A stretch of 64,000 nucleotides of DNA from Arcuatula senhousia (Eukaryota > Mollusca > Bivalvia > Mytilida > Mytilidae). Numbering within the stretch: the stretch's first letter is position 1; each line of letters opens with the position of its first letter. The notes under the pieces were generated by a model. The model did not search any database and was not told the origin of the DNA. It saw nothing but the letters and a program-made list of their open reading frames with translations. Position numbers and translations under genes: made by a program. The stretch is from NCBI GenBank assembly GCA_963971305.1, contig OZ020306.1:56394686-56458685 (forward strand). Direction: 5' to 3'. Shown piece after piece: positions 46,745-58,330 of the stretch.

Positions 46745-47945
46745 TGTTGGGTACATACCCAACAACTATATTGACAGTCCATTGATTATTGGGTATGTAC
46801 CCAACAACTATATGGACAGTCCATTGATTATTGGGTATGTACCCAACAACTATATGGACAGTCCATTGATTATTGGGTATGTACTCAACAACTATATGGA
46901 CAGTCCATTGATTATTGGGTTTGTACCCAACAACTATATGGACAGTCCATTGATTATTTGGTATTGTACCCAACAACTTTTTTGACAGTCCATTGATTAT
47001 TGGGTTTGTACCCAACAACTATATTGACAGTCCATTGATTATTGGGTTGTACCCAACAACTATATGGACAGTCCATTGAATATTGGGTATGTACCCAACA
47101 AACTATATGGACAGTCCATTGATTATTGGGTATGTACCCAACAATTATATGGACTGTCCATTGATTATTGGGTTTATACCCAACAACTTTATGGACAGTC
47201 CATTGATTATTGGGTTTGTACCCAACAACTATATGGACAGTCCATTGATTATTGGGTTTATACCCAGCAACTTTATGGACAGTCCATTGATTATTGGGTT
47301 TGTACCCAACAACTATATTGACAGTCCATTGATTATTGGGTTGTACCCAACAACTATATGGACAGTCCATTGAATATTGGGTATGTACCCAACAAACTAT
47401 ATGGACAGTCCATTGATTATTGGGTATGTACCCAACAATTATATGGACTGTCCATTGATTATTGGGTTTGTACCCAACAACTATATGGACAGTCCATTGA
47501 TTATTGGGTTTATACCCAACAACTTTATGGACAGTCCATTGATTATTGGGTTTGTACCCAACAATTATATGGACAGTCCATTGATTATTGGGTTTATACC
47601 CAACAACTTTATGGACAGTCCATTGATTATTGGGTTTGTACCCAACAACTATATGGACAGTCCATTGATTATTGGGTTTATACCCAGCAACTTTATGGAC
47701 AGTCCATTGATTATTGGGTTTGTACCCAACAATTATATGGACAGTCCATTGATTATTGGGTTTATACCCAACAACTATATGGACAGTCCATTGATTATTG
47801 GGTCTGTACCCAACAACTATATGGACAGTCCATTGATTATTGGGTTTGTGCCCAACAATTATATGGACAGTCCATTGATTATTGGTTTTGTACCCAACAA
47901 CTATATGGACAGTCCATTGATTATTGGGTCTGTACCAAAAATCTA
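46745..47945. repeat. 42-bp satellite array, right block (about 28 copies)
   Basis: It has the same unit and orientation as the left blocks. A variant pair (GGGTTGTACCC with one base missing, then ACAAACTATATGG with one extra) occurs near 47040-47105 and again near 47335-47400, about 296 bp apart, showing that a seven-unit block was duplicated. The long open frames on both strands follow from a period divisible by three. Confidence 0.93.
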
Positions 47946-48524
47946 TTTAGACGGTACATAGCGTTTGATACAATGTTTACAAATTATCATTTTTAACCAT
48001 TTCTATTTTACCTTGAAATATGGAGTGCAGTTCAGCAATAAGTCATAATAAATGTATTTGAAAATTTTAAATGTAATTTAATATATAACCATTTCAATAT
48101 TTATAGATAAACAATTTGATTTTTATTTGGGTGAAGTGTTTGATAAAATTTTGACATTTTCATCATCAAGTCCAAATGCATATGGTTTGCAATCTAAACC
48201 AGCAAATATATAAAAGAAAACAATAGGCATCAGTAACATTAAAATATAGTTAACTATATACCTACCAGCATTAATTCTAAAGAAAATATTACAATCATGC
48301 AAAATTCTTGTTCTATAAAACGAGAGATTTTTTAAAATTGAGTACCCAAAAATGTGTCAAGACTAGCAAACCCAATAAGAAATTGAAAATAACTACCCAA
48401 TATATGCCCAAATGTGTGAACATTTTTTTCCTACCCAATAAGCAAACCCAATAAGTTATTGACAATAAGTACCCAATATATGCCCAAATGTGTGTCCGTC
48501 TGTACGTCCGTCCGTCTGTCCACA

Positions 48525-49320
48525 TATCTTGTAAGCGCTTCTCCTCCTAAACCACTCGAAGGATTTTGCTGAAACTTAATATGAAGGAAGTACATCATAT
48601 GTAGATGAGCATGAAGAATTTTCATTGCACTCTGACATCATTCAGGGGAGATAATTGGACTTAGACTTTTTAAATACATTATTCAATGGGAGACCCCGTA
48701 AGCGCAACTCCTCCTTAACTGCTTGATGGATTTTGATGAAACTTTACATGAAAGAAGTACATCATATGTAGATGTGCATGAAGAATTTTCATCGCACTCT
48801 GACATCATTCAGGGGAGATAATTGGACTTAGACTTTTTTTATACATTATTCAATGGGAGACCCGGTAAGCGCAACTCCTCCTAAACCGCTTGATGGATTT
48901 TGATGAAACTTTACATGAAAGAAGTACATCATATGTAGATGTGCATGAAGAATTTTCATCGCACTCTGACATCATTCAGGGGAGATAATTGGACTTAGAC
49001 TTTTTTGATACATTATTCAATGGGAGACCCGGTAAGCGCAACTCCTCCTAAACCGCTTGATGGATTTTGATGAAACTTTACATGAAGGAAGTACATCAAA
49101 TGTAGATGTGCATGAAGAATTCTCATCGGACTCTGACATCATTCAGGGGAGATTATTGGACTTAGACTTTTTAAATACATTATTCAATGGGAGACCCTGT
49201 AAGCACAAGTCCTCCTAAACCGCTTGATGGATTTTGATGAAACTTTACATGAAGGAAGTACATCATCTGTAGATGTGCCTGAAGAATTTGTATAGCTCTT
49301 GGTTATCATTGAGGGGAGAT
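48525..49320. repeat. Tandem core of about 167 bp, five copies
   Basis: GTAAGCGC..CTCCTCCT.AACC.CT starts near 48531, 48700, 48866, 49033 and 49199. Units share GATTTTGATGAAACTTTACATGAA and ATTCAGGGGAGATAATTGGA. The last unit diverges before the tail hairpin at 49369. Confidence 0.88.
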
Positions 49321-49501
49321 AATGGACTTGTGATTTGTGTCCAATATGAAGCGGGGGAGTATCCTTTTGTGAGCTCGCTCACAGTATTACTTGTTTATTG
49401 GTATCCTCTATCATTTTAGTAAACAAAACAAGCAAAGAGTAAAATTCAAATCGAATTATTTTGAATTTTTTTAAAACATTTTCCTTCAGGTTTGATTTGG
49501 C

Positions 49502-50596
49502 TGTCCTTGATGTTACCACAAAAAAAACGTTGCAATGAAAGAAAGCTTTAATCGTTTATTTAAAAATTCATGCATAACTTGCCACATAGAGACAGAACAA
49601 CTACTTTGCAAGCGTCAGAAATAAATGTTAGCTCAAAAATTTGTTTTTAAGAGCATCATAAGACAATGATTTTAAACAGTTCAAAACTAACTAACATATC
49701 AAATGCAATATATGACATTTCACTTCTTCGTTGACATTATGATGAACAATTAGGTTAACTAGTTTCAGTTTCAAAATATCATTTTTCAGAGGGTTATGTA
49801 TTAGACAACAATTGAGCATAGACTGGTAACATCAGGGACAATGCGTAACATAATGGACAACTAATAGCAATAAATAAAGACTTCTTTAATGCAATAAATA
49901 ACATGTTTTGGGGCAATATCTAATTAATTATGTAGATGGGCTATCTTCATCATTAAATATCGCATTTTATGACTGGTTAAACTTCACTGAATGTCCACTA
50001 TGTTACCGGCTATTTGTCTCTGATGTTACCACTATTTTAGCAACAAATACAAGAATTTTTTCCCCAAAGTATTGACACACTTGCGTTTCGATATCTTTAG
50101 CTGTTGTATTAAAGTATTTTTGCCACTTTCTAACTAACAGAATGCAAAACCAGATGATTTGTTGTACCTTTACAAACATGTCCTGTATGTTACAAAAATT
50201 GTCTCAGCTGTTACTGTCAAAATGTCCCTCCTGTTACCGATTCTCAAGTTGAAATATTATATTTAAACCATGAACTCTGAGAAAGAAAATATATTTATAA
50301 CACTCTATATGGCTAATATCAGTGATCAGAGTAATTTTAGCGCTTTTAAATCAGAAGCCACATACAAAGAAGATGGATTCAAGAATCTTTTACTTATAAT
50401 TTGTCTGTCCTGTTACACTTTTGAACAGTAACATCAGGGAATTATGGGAACATTATTTGCTTAAATTATTAAATGATCGTGTCTCCATCATTCTTTTGGA
50501 TCTCAGATATGATTGGTCAAGATGTCAAATTTACCCATAGCAACTACAACCACATACCTCTATAGTCTCTGAGATATCGCGGTAACATTATGGACA
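49502..50596. repeat. Cluster of eleven copies of the motif TGTCCCTGATGTTACC
   Basis: Forward copies start at 49502, 49992, 50015, 50179, 50200, 50223 and 50402; reverse copies at 49825, 49844, 50427 and 50581. The constant parts are TGTCY and TGTTAC separated by about five variable bases. Close pairs are 19-25 bp apart. The DNA between copies is not repeated, so this is no ordinary tandem array. It looks like a set of binding sites or subterminal repeats of the outer element (38999-51172). Confidence 0.85.
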
Positions 50597-51172
50597 AGGA
50601 AAAAAATTACGCCTCCAATTCAGCTTACATTCTTTACATGGTAATGAAGATATGTAAATTTTCTCAAAAAAGTAACTGTAACTTAGATGAATGGATGTGT
50701 TTGGATGTTTCTACGTCCTTATTTGTTGCCTGATAAGGATATACGTACTATTTATTTTCAATTCTATCTGCCAGTATCAGCAAAGACATTTTCAGAGGGG
50801 ACATTTTTTTATTCGTTAAAAAAAAATTTCAATGATGTCTATCCCATTTTATTTCATAGATAAGACAGATAGATGGCCAAAGAAAAACCCATCATGATTT
50901 CCATAGTCTACATGCACATTATCATATTTTTTATGGACTTTTAACATAAAAAATTACTCATAGGACAGACGATTTTGGTCAATTTTTGAGTTTTAAAATT
51001 GCGCTGTCATGTCATTTTTAAAGATAGCGTTTATTTGTTTATCTCAGAAGTGCATCTTGGTGCATATTTTACTCAAGACAAAAGATAGTGTTTAAACTCA
51101 ATTATTCTTGGAAATATTTTGACTGCCACGTAATAAGGACATGAAGGACATTTTTTGAGAATGACCCGTACA

Positions 51173-52148
51173 GATTGTATAAAAGGTGACTGCCTACCAA
51201 ATAAGAGAAAACGGTTGCTTACAATGTATTTTCTTCTTATTAAAATATATTTATCATAAGAATATTAACAAAGTCTTGAGTCTTTGATTAAGTAGTCAGA
51301 TGACCTATATGAACCAAAATGCTATAAAAATCATGTGTTAGACAAAGTAATAACTCCTCTTTCAAGTAAAAAGTCTTTCCTTTTTTATTTATTCAAATTC
51401 AGTTTAAGAAACAATATAATTGTAAAATTATGTGCATGGTTCATTCTAATTCAAATTTTCCAATTTGTAAAAATTATCATTTTCACCAATCAAATTCAGT
51501 TACTTCCCTTTATACAGTATGTGAAAGATTTCAGTGTTGACTTTAATTTTCTTCTTTTCATAAAACATGTAAAATTAAGGGAGTACAAGCCTTGAACATT
51601 TTCGGGATTTTCGGCTTTTATCCATTCAAATGCATTAAAGATTTTCCAGCATGTTTCCCTAATATTTGTTTATACATGTAACTAATAAGAGAAGGTCCTA
51701 ATAAACACCTTTTGAAAATTTCAACCAATTCTTATTATAATTTCTATGTCAAAACATAAGAAGAATTTTCAATGTATTCCCTATGAAAAATCTAGAGAAG
51801 TTTTTTTTTCCCACCATATTTTTTAGGTGCTTATATTTTCAAAACTGCTCCATGTTTTTGAAAACTTTTTTTATCAAGTCTAGCTATTTTGAGCTATTCT
51901 TTCCAAATTATGTATTTTCAATAACTTACATGTAATTACAAAAGATATCAGGCTCATACTACCTTAAAAGTGGTAATGGTTAAAGATAAAAATAGTAAAA
52001 ATTGTGTATTATTGAATCAACTCTCCATATCTGCCTGAAATATGCATGGACTAGGGGATTAAATAAATGATGAGCAATTCATTTAGAAAATCAAGAGTGG
52101 AATCAATATTCTTCTTGAAACATGAACTGGGACTCTGGGAGAAGTAAT
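51173..52148. other. AT-rich DNA between the nested element and a LINE fragment
   Basis: The open frames here are low-complexity (F, L, I, K and N rich) without domains. Nothing supportable was seen. Confidence 0.5.
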
Positions 52149-52149
52149 A

Positions 52150-53350
52150 AATAAGTCTATTCAATAAAGCAACCAAGGCACTATATAAACTTAAAGCAGA
52201 TTTGTTGTCCCTCAGACCAAGCATCAAGTCATCATTACATATATTTAACCACACTGTGAAACCTATTTTGAATTATAGCTCTGAAATCTGGGGGTGCTAT
52301 TTACCAAAATCTTTTTATAGTACCTCATTATGTGATTTTACGAAACTTCCAGCTGTCTTTCCTTGTGAAAAAATGGAAATATATTTTCTAAAATATTTAC
52401 TTGGTGTCAGTAAAAAAGCTTCAAATTTTGCTGTTTTGTCAGAATTTGGTAAATATCCAATAATATTTGATTGTTTTAAGTCTGTTTTGAATTACTGGCA
52501 CAGGTTAGATAATTCACCTACTGAACTATTAAAAAATGCATTCACTGAAATGAAGTTAATGCGCAACAATGGGATAGACACCTGGTATGGTTCTTTAATG
52601 TCTCTAATTAAAATTTTAAATATTCCTGTAGAGAGTGGCTCAGCAACCTTAAATAAAAATTATGTAAAATATTCCATTAGTGAACATTTAAAAGATTTAT
52701 TCAAAAAACTATGGTACAAATATAGAGAAAAACTTATCTCCGAAGAAAGCAAACTTAGAACTTATCTAAAGATCAAATGTAATTTTGGATATGAAAAATG
52801 TTTAGACATTATTAATGAATTTGTCAAAAGAAAGTGTTTTGCTAAATTTAGAGTGGGTAACCATCAACTCAAAATTGAATTGGGTAGATATACTAAACCT
52901 TTGACCCCATTAGATCATAGGATTTGTGATAAATGTAACCTAAATAAGGTCGAAGACGAATTGCATTATTTTTCAGAATGCCCTAAATTTAATACTAATA
53001 GAAATTTACTATTTAATACCGTAAATATATATAACACTTACTTTATAAACCTTTCTGCTTTCGACAGACTTTTTTGGTGTTTCACTTGTGAAAATGATAA
53101 AATTATTCATCAGCTGAGCAGCTTTCTGCAGGAAAGCAATATAACTTAATTGGTTGCTACTAAATGTTTTACATAAAGTTTTACTCTTGTGTACAAGGAG
53201 CCTAATTATATATATATCAATTGAACAAGTTATTATCTTTGTTCATTTTGTATTGTCCTAACTTTTAATCATATTTGTTGTATTGTATTTGCCCCTTGAG
53301 GGCCCATGATTGGCCAATAAATGATTGATTGATTGATTGATTGATTGATA
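52150..53350 (+). pseudogene. Non-LTR retrotransposon 3' end (5'-truncated LINE)
   Basis: The open frame from about 52150 to 53149 begins within the end of the reverse transcriptase region (ADLLSLRPSIKSSLHIF, VKPILNYSSEIWG) and continues through FLKYLLGVSKKASNFAVLSE to a CCHC knuckle C-x2-C-x9-H-x4-C (ICDKCNLNKVEDELHYFSEC). A 200-bp 3' untranslated part ends in a TTGA microsatellite tail (about 53325-53348). There is no in-frame ATG at the left edge, and the catalytic YxDD region is missing, so the copy is truncated but its remaining frame is intact, suggesting it is fairly young. Confidence 0.85.
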
Positions 53351-53399
53351 TAAGTTACTAAATTTCATTTCAATTTCGAAATGTTGCAATAAACAAAAG

Positions 53400-53995
53400 T
53401 ATGTGACAAGTTAAAACATTTATTCTCAGATAGAATTCATGACTTTGATGAAAATAGTAAGCTCTTTCTTTATAAAAAACTAAACAATACCTTAGAAGGA
53501 GAGAATAATTTGTCTGAAACTTCATTTTATTTACAAGAAATCTTTACCAAAATAAGAATAAGTGTCAGATCACAATATTGAAATTAAGAGGGGAAGATAT
53601 TTCAAAATTCCCCGTAATGACAGATTATATAAAACTTGTTACATGTACATGTATATTTTTGAAGATGAAATACATTTTATTCTAAATTGTAATTTAAATA
53701 AAAGAATCAGAGAAAACCTTTTTGATTTAATAAGAACAGATAATTTAAATTATATTAATATGTCAGATGAAGATAAAATGGTCTATTTGCTTACCCCAAC
53801 AAGTAAAACATATAAGAATGGCTGGCTTCTTTATTAAACAGTCATTAGAACTGAGGGCAGAGGTCTCGTAACTTGCTATATGTTTATTTGTTGTATTTGA
53901 TATATTTCATGTTTACATTTAAATATGGTATGTATATGTTCTGTCACAAACTGTTTTTTTTTTTTGTATGTTTATATGACAATAAAATTATATAA
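53400..53995 (+). pseudogene. Second LINE C-terminal fragment, frameshifted
   Basis: The frames from about 53420 to 53560 and 53562 to 53837 together resemble the end of the same protein class: a KIRISVRSHNIEIKRGRY-like stretch, RNDRLYKTC and FEDEIHFILNC correspond to the knuckle region of the neighbouring copy. One shift near 53560 and a damaged knuckle (only C...H...C clear) mark it as dead. The end near ACAATAAAATTATATAATA lacks a clear tandem tail. Confidence 0.65.
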
Positions 53996-54324
53996 TATGT
54001 TAATATCACTAACACCCTTGCATGTGGCCTTAAAAATCATGTGGCATTTAATTATAATTTAACCAAAGTGTTCACCAACATGTCAGTTGAGAGGTGCAAT
54101 AGGGATATTTTGTCCTTGTTCAAAATACAAATTGAAGGCAAAAAAACTGTACCGACAAAACTGTGGTATCTTCAACAAAATCAATATGTGGATATAATAA
54201 GGTGAGTCCATATCTAGGTCCTACTATACAGTACTTTATTTGACCTGATAATATGATAATATGCTGTTTGAGCTGTACATATACGTAGATTTTCTTCAAA
54301 AATTTTCAAACTGTCCTGATGAAC

Positions 54325-54845
54325 CTTAAAAGCTGACAGCATCGATGTCTATGGTCTTTGTTTAAAAAAAACAACTGACAACGTCGATGTCTATGGTCTC
54401 AGCATACATGTGATTCTCCCGCCGGGAGACGAAATCTCTCGACTTTTAGATCCATCTCCCGTTGTCCCGACTTTTTGTGTAATCTCCCGCTTTTTCAAGA
54501 CATGACCAGACATGGCAAATCTTAATTTTATAGACATTTTAATTGATCGTTCATAAAACATTTCCGGTGTTTTAGGGGTTTGTCAATTAGGAACTCAAGG
54601 CGTTAAATTAACAGGTTTAGGTGTAAATTAAAAGTTTATTGCCATAATTGACCTGATGATTGTATAAACAGTTTGAGATTAATCAGACTGAGTGAAGCCA
54701 TGTATATTTGGCACACGCTAGTGCCCTCAATTGACATTGAAATGCAATTTTAATGAGCGTTGAAAATCTCCCGCTTTTATGTTCAATCTACAGCCAAAAA
54801 ATTCAAAATCTCCAGCTTTGTCATCACAGATCCGTCACATGTACA
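54325..54845. repeat. Two leading satellite units and a nonrepetitive spacer
   Basis: Two diverged units of the CTGACAGC-CTATGGTCT satellite lie at 54330-54405. The following 430 bp has TCTCCCG words repeated several times (54416, 54462, 54482, 54768) but is otherwise unassigned. It marks the left edge of the long array. Confidence 0.6.
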
Positions 54846-57800
54846 TGATGTATGGGTCTGTCTGCTTTAAAAAAAACTGACAGCGTACGTGTCTATGGTC
54901 TGTCTGCTTTAAAAAACTGACAGCGTTGGTGTCTATGGTCTGTCTGCTTTAAAAAACTGACAGCGTCGGTGTCTATGGTCTGTCTGCTTTAAAAAAAAAC
55001 GGACAACGTCGGTGTCTATGGTCTGTATACTTTAAAAAAACTGACAGCGTACGTGTCTATGGTCTGTCTGCTTTAAAAAACTGACAACGTCGATGTCTAT
55101 GGTCTGTCTGCTTTAAAAAACTGACAGCGTCGGTGTCTATGGTCTGTCTGCTTAAAAAAAATGACAACGTCGGTGTCTATGGTCTGTCTGCTTTAAAAAA
55201 AAACTGACAGCGGCGGTGTCTATGGTCTGTCTGCTTTAAAAAAAAATGACAACGTCGGTGTCTATGGTCTGTCTGCTTTAAAAAAAAACGGACAACGTCG
55301 GTGTCTATGGTCTGTATGCTTTAAAAAAAAACTGACAGCGTCGATGTCTATGGTCTGTCTGCTTTATAAAACTGACAGCGTCGGTGTCTATGGTCGGTCT
55401 GCTTTAAAAACTGACAGCGTCGGTGTCTATGGTCTGTCTGCTTTAAAAACTGACAGCGTCGGTGTCTATGGTCTGTCTGCTTTAAAGAAAATTGACAGCA
55501 TCGGTGTCTATGGTCTGTCTGCTATAAAAAAAAAAACTGACAGCGGCGGTGTCTATGGTCTGTCTGCTATAAAAAACTGACAGCGTGCCGTCAGTGTCTA
55601 TGGTCTGTCTGCTTTAAAAAAAACGGACAACGTCGGTGTCTATGGTCTGTCTGCTTAACAAAAACTGACAACGTCGGTGTCTATGGTCTGTCTGCTTTAC
55701 AAAAACTGACAACGTCAGTGTCTATGGTCTGTCTGCTTTACAAAAACTGACAACGTCGGTGTCTATGGTCTGTCTGCTTTACAAAAACTGACAACGTCGG
55801 TGTCTATGGTCTGTCTGCTTAAAAAAAACTGACAACGTCGGTGTCTATGGTCTGTCTGCTATAAAAAAAACTGACAGCGTCGGTGTCTATGATCTGTCTG
55901 CTTTAAAAACTGACAGCGTCGGTGTCTATGGTCTGTCTGCTTTAAAAAAAATTGACAGCGTCGGTGTCTATGGTCTGTCTGTTATAAAAAAAACTGACAG
56001 CGTCGGTGTCTATGGTCTGTCTGCTATAAAAAACTGACAGCGTGCCGTCAGTGTCTATGGTCTGTCTGCTTTAAAAAAAAAACGGACAACGTCGGTGTCT
56101 ATGGTCTGTCTGCTTTAAAAAAAACTGACAGCGTCGATGCCTATGGTCTGTCTGCTTTACAAAAACTGACAACGTCGGTGTCTATGGTCTGTGTGCTTTA
56201 CAAAAACTGACAACGTCAGTGTCTATTGTCTGTCTGCTTTACAAAAACTGACAACGTCGGTGTCTATGGTCTGTCTGCTTTAAAAACTGACAGCGTCGGT
56301 GTCTATGGTCTGTCTGCTTTAAAAACTGACAGCGTCGGTGTCTATGGTCTGTCTGCTTTAAAGAAAATTGACATCGTCGGTGTCTATGGTCTGTCTGCTA
56401 TAAAAAAAAAAACTGACAGCGGCGGTGTCTATGGTCTGTCTGCTATAAAAAACTGACAGCGTGCCGTCAGTGTCTATGGTCTGTCTGCTTTAAAAAAAAC
56501 GGACAACGTCGGTGTCTATGGTCTGTCTGCTTTACAAAAACTGACAACGTCGGTGTCTATGGTCTGTCTGCTTTACAAAAACTGACAACGTCAGTGTCTA
56601 TGGTCTGTCTGCTTTACAAAAACTGACAACGTCGGTGTCTATGGTCTGTCTGCTTTACAAAAACTGACAACGTCGTTGTCTATGGTCTGTCTGCTTAAAA
56701 AAAACTGACAACGTCGGTGTCTATGGTCTGTCTGCTATAAAAAAAAACTGACAGCGTCGGTGTCTATGGTCTGTCTGCTTTAAAAACTGACAGCGTCGGT
56801 GTCTATGGTCTGTCTGCTTTAAAAAAAATTGACAGCGTCGGTGTCTATGGTCTGTCTGTTATAAAAAAAACTGACAGCGTCGGTGTCTATGGTCTGTCTG
56901 CTATAAAAAACTGACAGCGTGCCGTCAGTGTCTATGGTCTGTCTGCTTTAAAAAAAAAACAGACAACGTCGGTGTCTGTGGTCTGTCTGCTTTAAAAAAA
57001 ACTGACAGCGTCGATGCCTATGGTCTGTCTGCTTTAAAAAAAAACGGACAACGTCGGTGTCTATGGTCTGTCTGCTTTACAAAAACTGACAACGTCGGTG
57101 TCTATGGTCTGTGTGCTTTACAAAAACTGACAACGTCAGTGTCTATGGTCTGTCTGCTTTACAAAAACTGACAACGTCGGTGTCTATGGTCTGTCTGCTT
57201 TAAAAACTGACAGCGTCGGTGTCTATGGTCTGTCTGCTTTAAAAACTGACAGCGTCGGTGTCTATGGTCTGTCTGCTTTAAAGAAAATTGACAGCGTCGG
57301 TGTCTATGGTCTGTCTGCTTTAAAAAAAATTGACAGCGGCGGTGTCTATGGTCTGTCTGTTATAAAAAAAAACTGACAGCGTCGGTGTCTATGGTCTGTC
57401 TGCTATAAAAAACTGACAGCGTGCCGTCAGTGTCTATGGTCTGTCTGCTTTAAAAAAAAAAACGGACAACGTCGGTGTCTATGGTCTGTCTGCTTTAAAA
57501 AAAACTGACAGCGTCGATGCCTATGGTCTGTCTGCTTTAAAAAAAACGGACAACGTCGGTGTCTATGGTCTGTCTGCTTTACAAAAACTGACAACGTCGG
57601 TGTCTATGGTCTGTCTGCTTTACAAAAACTGACAACGTCAGTGTCTATGGTCTGTCTGCTTTACAAAAACTGACAACGTCAGTGTCTATGGTCTGTCTGC
57701 TTTACAAAAACTGACAACGTCGGTGTCTATGGTCTGTCTGCTTTACAAAAACTGACAACGTCAGTGTCTATGGTCTGTCTGCTTTACAAAAACTGACAAC

Positions 57801-58330
57801 GTCGGTGTCTATGGTCTGTCTGCTTAACAAAAACTGACAACGTCGGTGTCTATGGTCTGTCTGCTTTACAAAAACTGACAACGTCAGTGTCTATGGTCTG
57901 TCTGCTTTACAAAAACTGACAACGTCGGTGTCTATGGTCTGTCTGCTTTAAAAACTGACAGCGTCGGTGTCTATGGTCTGTCTGCTTTAAAAACTGACAG
58001 CGTCGGTGTCTATGGTCTGTCTGCTTTAAAAAAAAATTGACAGCGTCGGTGTCTATGGTCTGTCTGCTATAAAAAAAACTGACAGCGTCGGTGTCTATGG
58101 TCTGTCTGCTATTAAAAACTGACAGCGTGCCGTCAGTGTCTATGGTCTGTCTGCTTTAAAAAAAAACCGACAACGTCGGTGTCTATGGTCTGTCTGCTTT
58201 ACAAAAACTGACAACGTCGGTGTCTATGGTCTGTCTGCTTAAAAAAAAACTGACAACGTCGGTGTCTATGGTCTGTCTGCTATAAAAAAAAAACTGACAG
58301 CGTCGGTGTCTATGGTCTGTCTGTTATAAA
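54846..58330. repeat. Satellite array, roughly 40-bp unit, left block (about 80 copies)
   Basis: The unit reads ACTGACAGCGTCGGTGTCTA then TGGTCTGTCTGCTTTAAAAA, with length varying through the A run. Variants are ACAACGTC versus ACAGCGTC, CGGACAACG, and TTTACAAAAA versus TATAAAAA linkers. A marker variant with GTGCCGTCAGTG recurs at about 55583, 56041, 56459, 56917, 57420 and 58122, showing higher-order units of about 420-700 bp. Short open frames (unit DSVGVYGLSALK) are artefacts. Confidence 0.93.

Larger units (their letters stand above)
39157..48484. other. Segment bounded by a 17-bp inverted repeat, holding satellites and the SANT gene
   Basis: GGCATATATTGGGTACT at 39157-39173 is exactly inverted at 48468-48484, and a diverged second right copy lies at 48391-48407. 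Just inside both ends are words of the type TTGGGTA/TACCCAA and, on the left, GGACATGTCCAT, which resemble the 42-bp satellite. The arrays 40001-41238 and 46745-47945 flank the SANT-domain gene. Whether the segment ever moved as a unit is inference. Confidence 0.5.
39084..49385. mobile_element. HINE/pearl-like ends flanking a large inserted segment
   Basis: The left end is a hairpin TATACCCCCC...GGGGGGTATA (39084-39118) followed by a CTGTCTGTCTGTCCGTC microsatellite. The right part has GTCCGTCTGTACGTCCGTCC (48494), a tandem core of about 167 bp (48525-49320), GCGGGGGAGTAT and the hairpin GTGAGCTCGCTCAC (49369-49382). The microsatellite is interrupted at 39150/48485 by a 9.3-kb segment. Without that segment the element would be about 1 kb, a normal pearl/HINE size. 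Confidence 0.62.
38999..51172. mobile_element. Outer TIR-bounded element, split by nested insertions
   Basis: The left TIR (38999-39023, containing TACGGGCCATTCTCAAAAAA) and the right TIR (51148-51172) are inverted copies with one mismatch in 25. If the HINE-like segment between 39084 and 49385 is a later insertion, the outer element was only about 1.9 kb and non-autonomous: 39024-39083 plus 49390-51147. A cluster of eleven 16-bp motif copies (49502-50596) would be its internal repeat. I could not find a clean target duplication at the two ends, so the pair could in theory be two separate copies of one end. Confidence 0.6.

Noticed and set aside
46683..47996. Open frames of 85-212 codons on both strands
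   Set aside because: They have the same cause as the left satellite blocks. The minus-strand NNQWTVHIVVGY peptides are the complement of the same unit.
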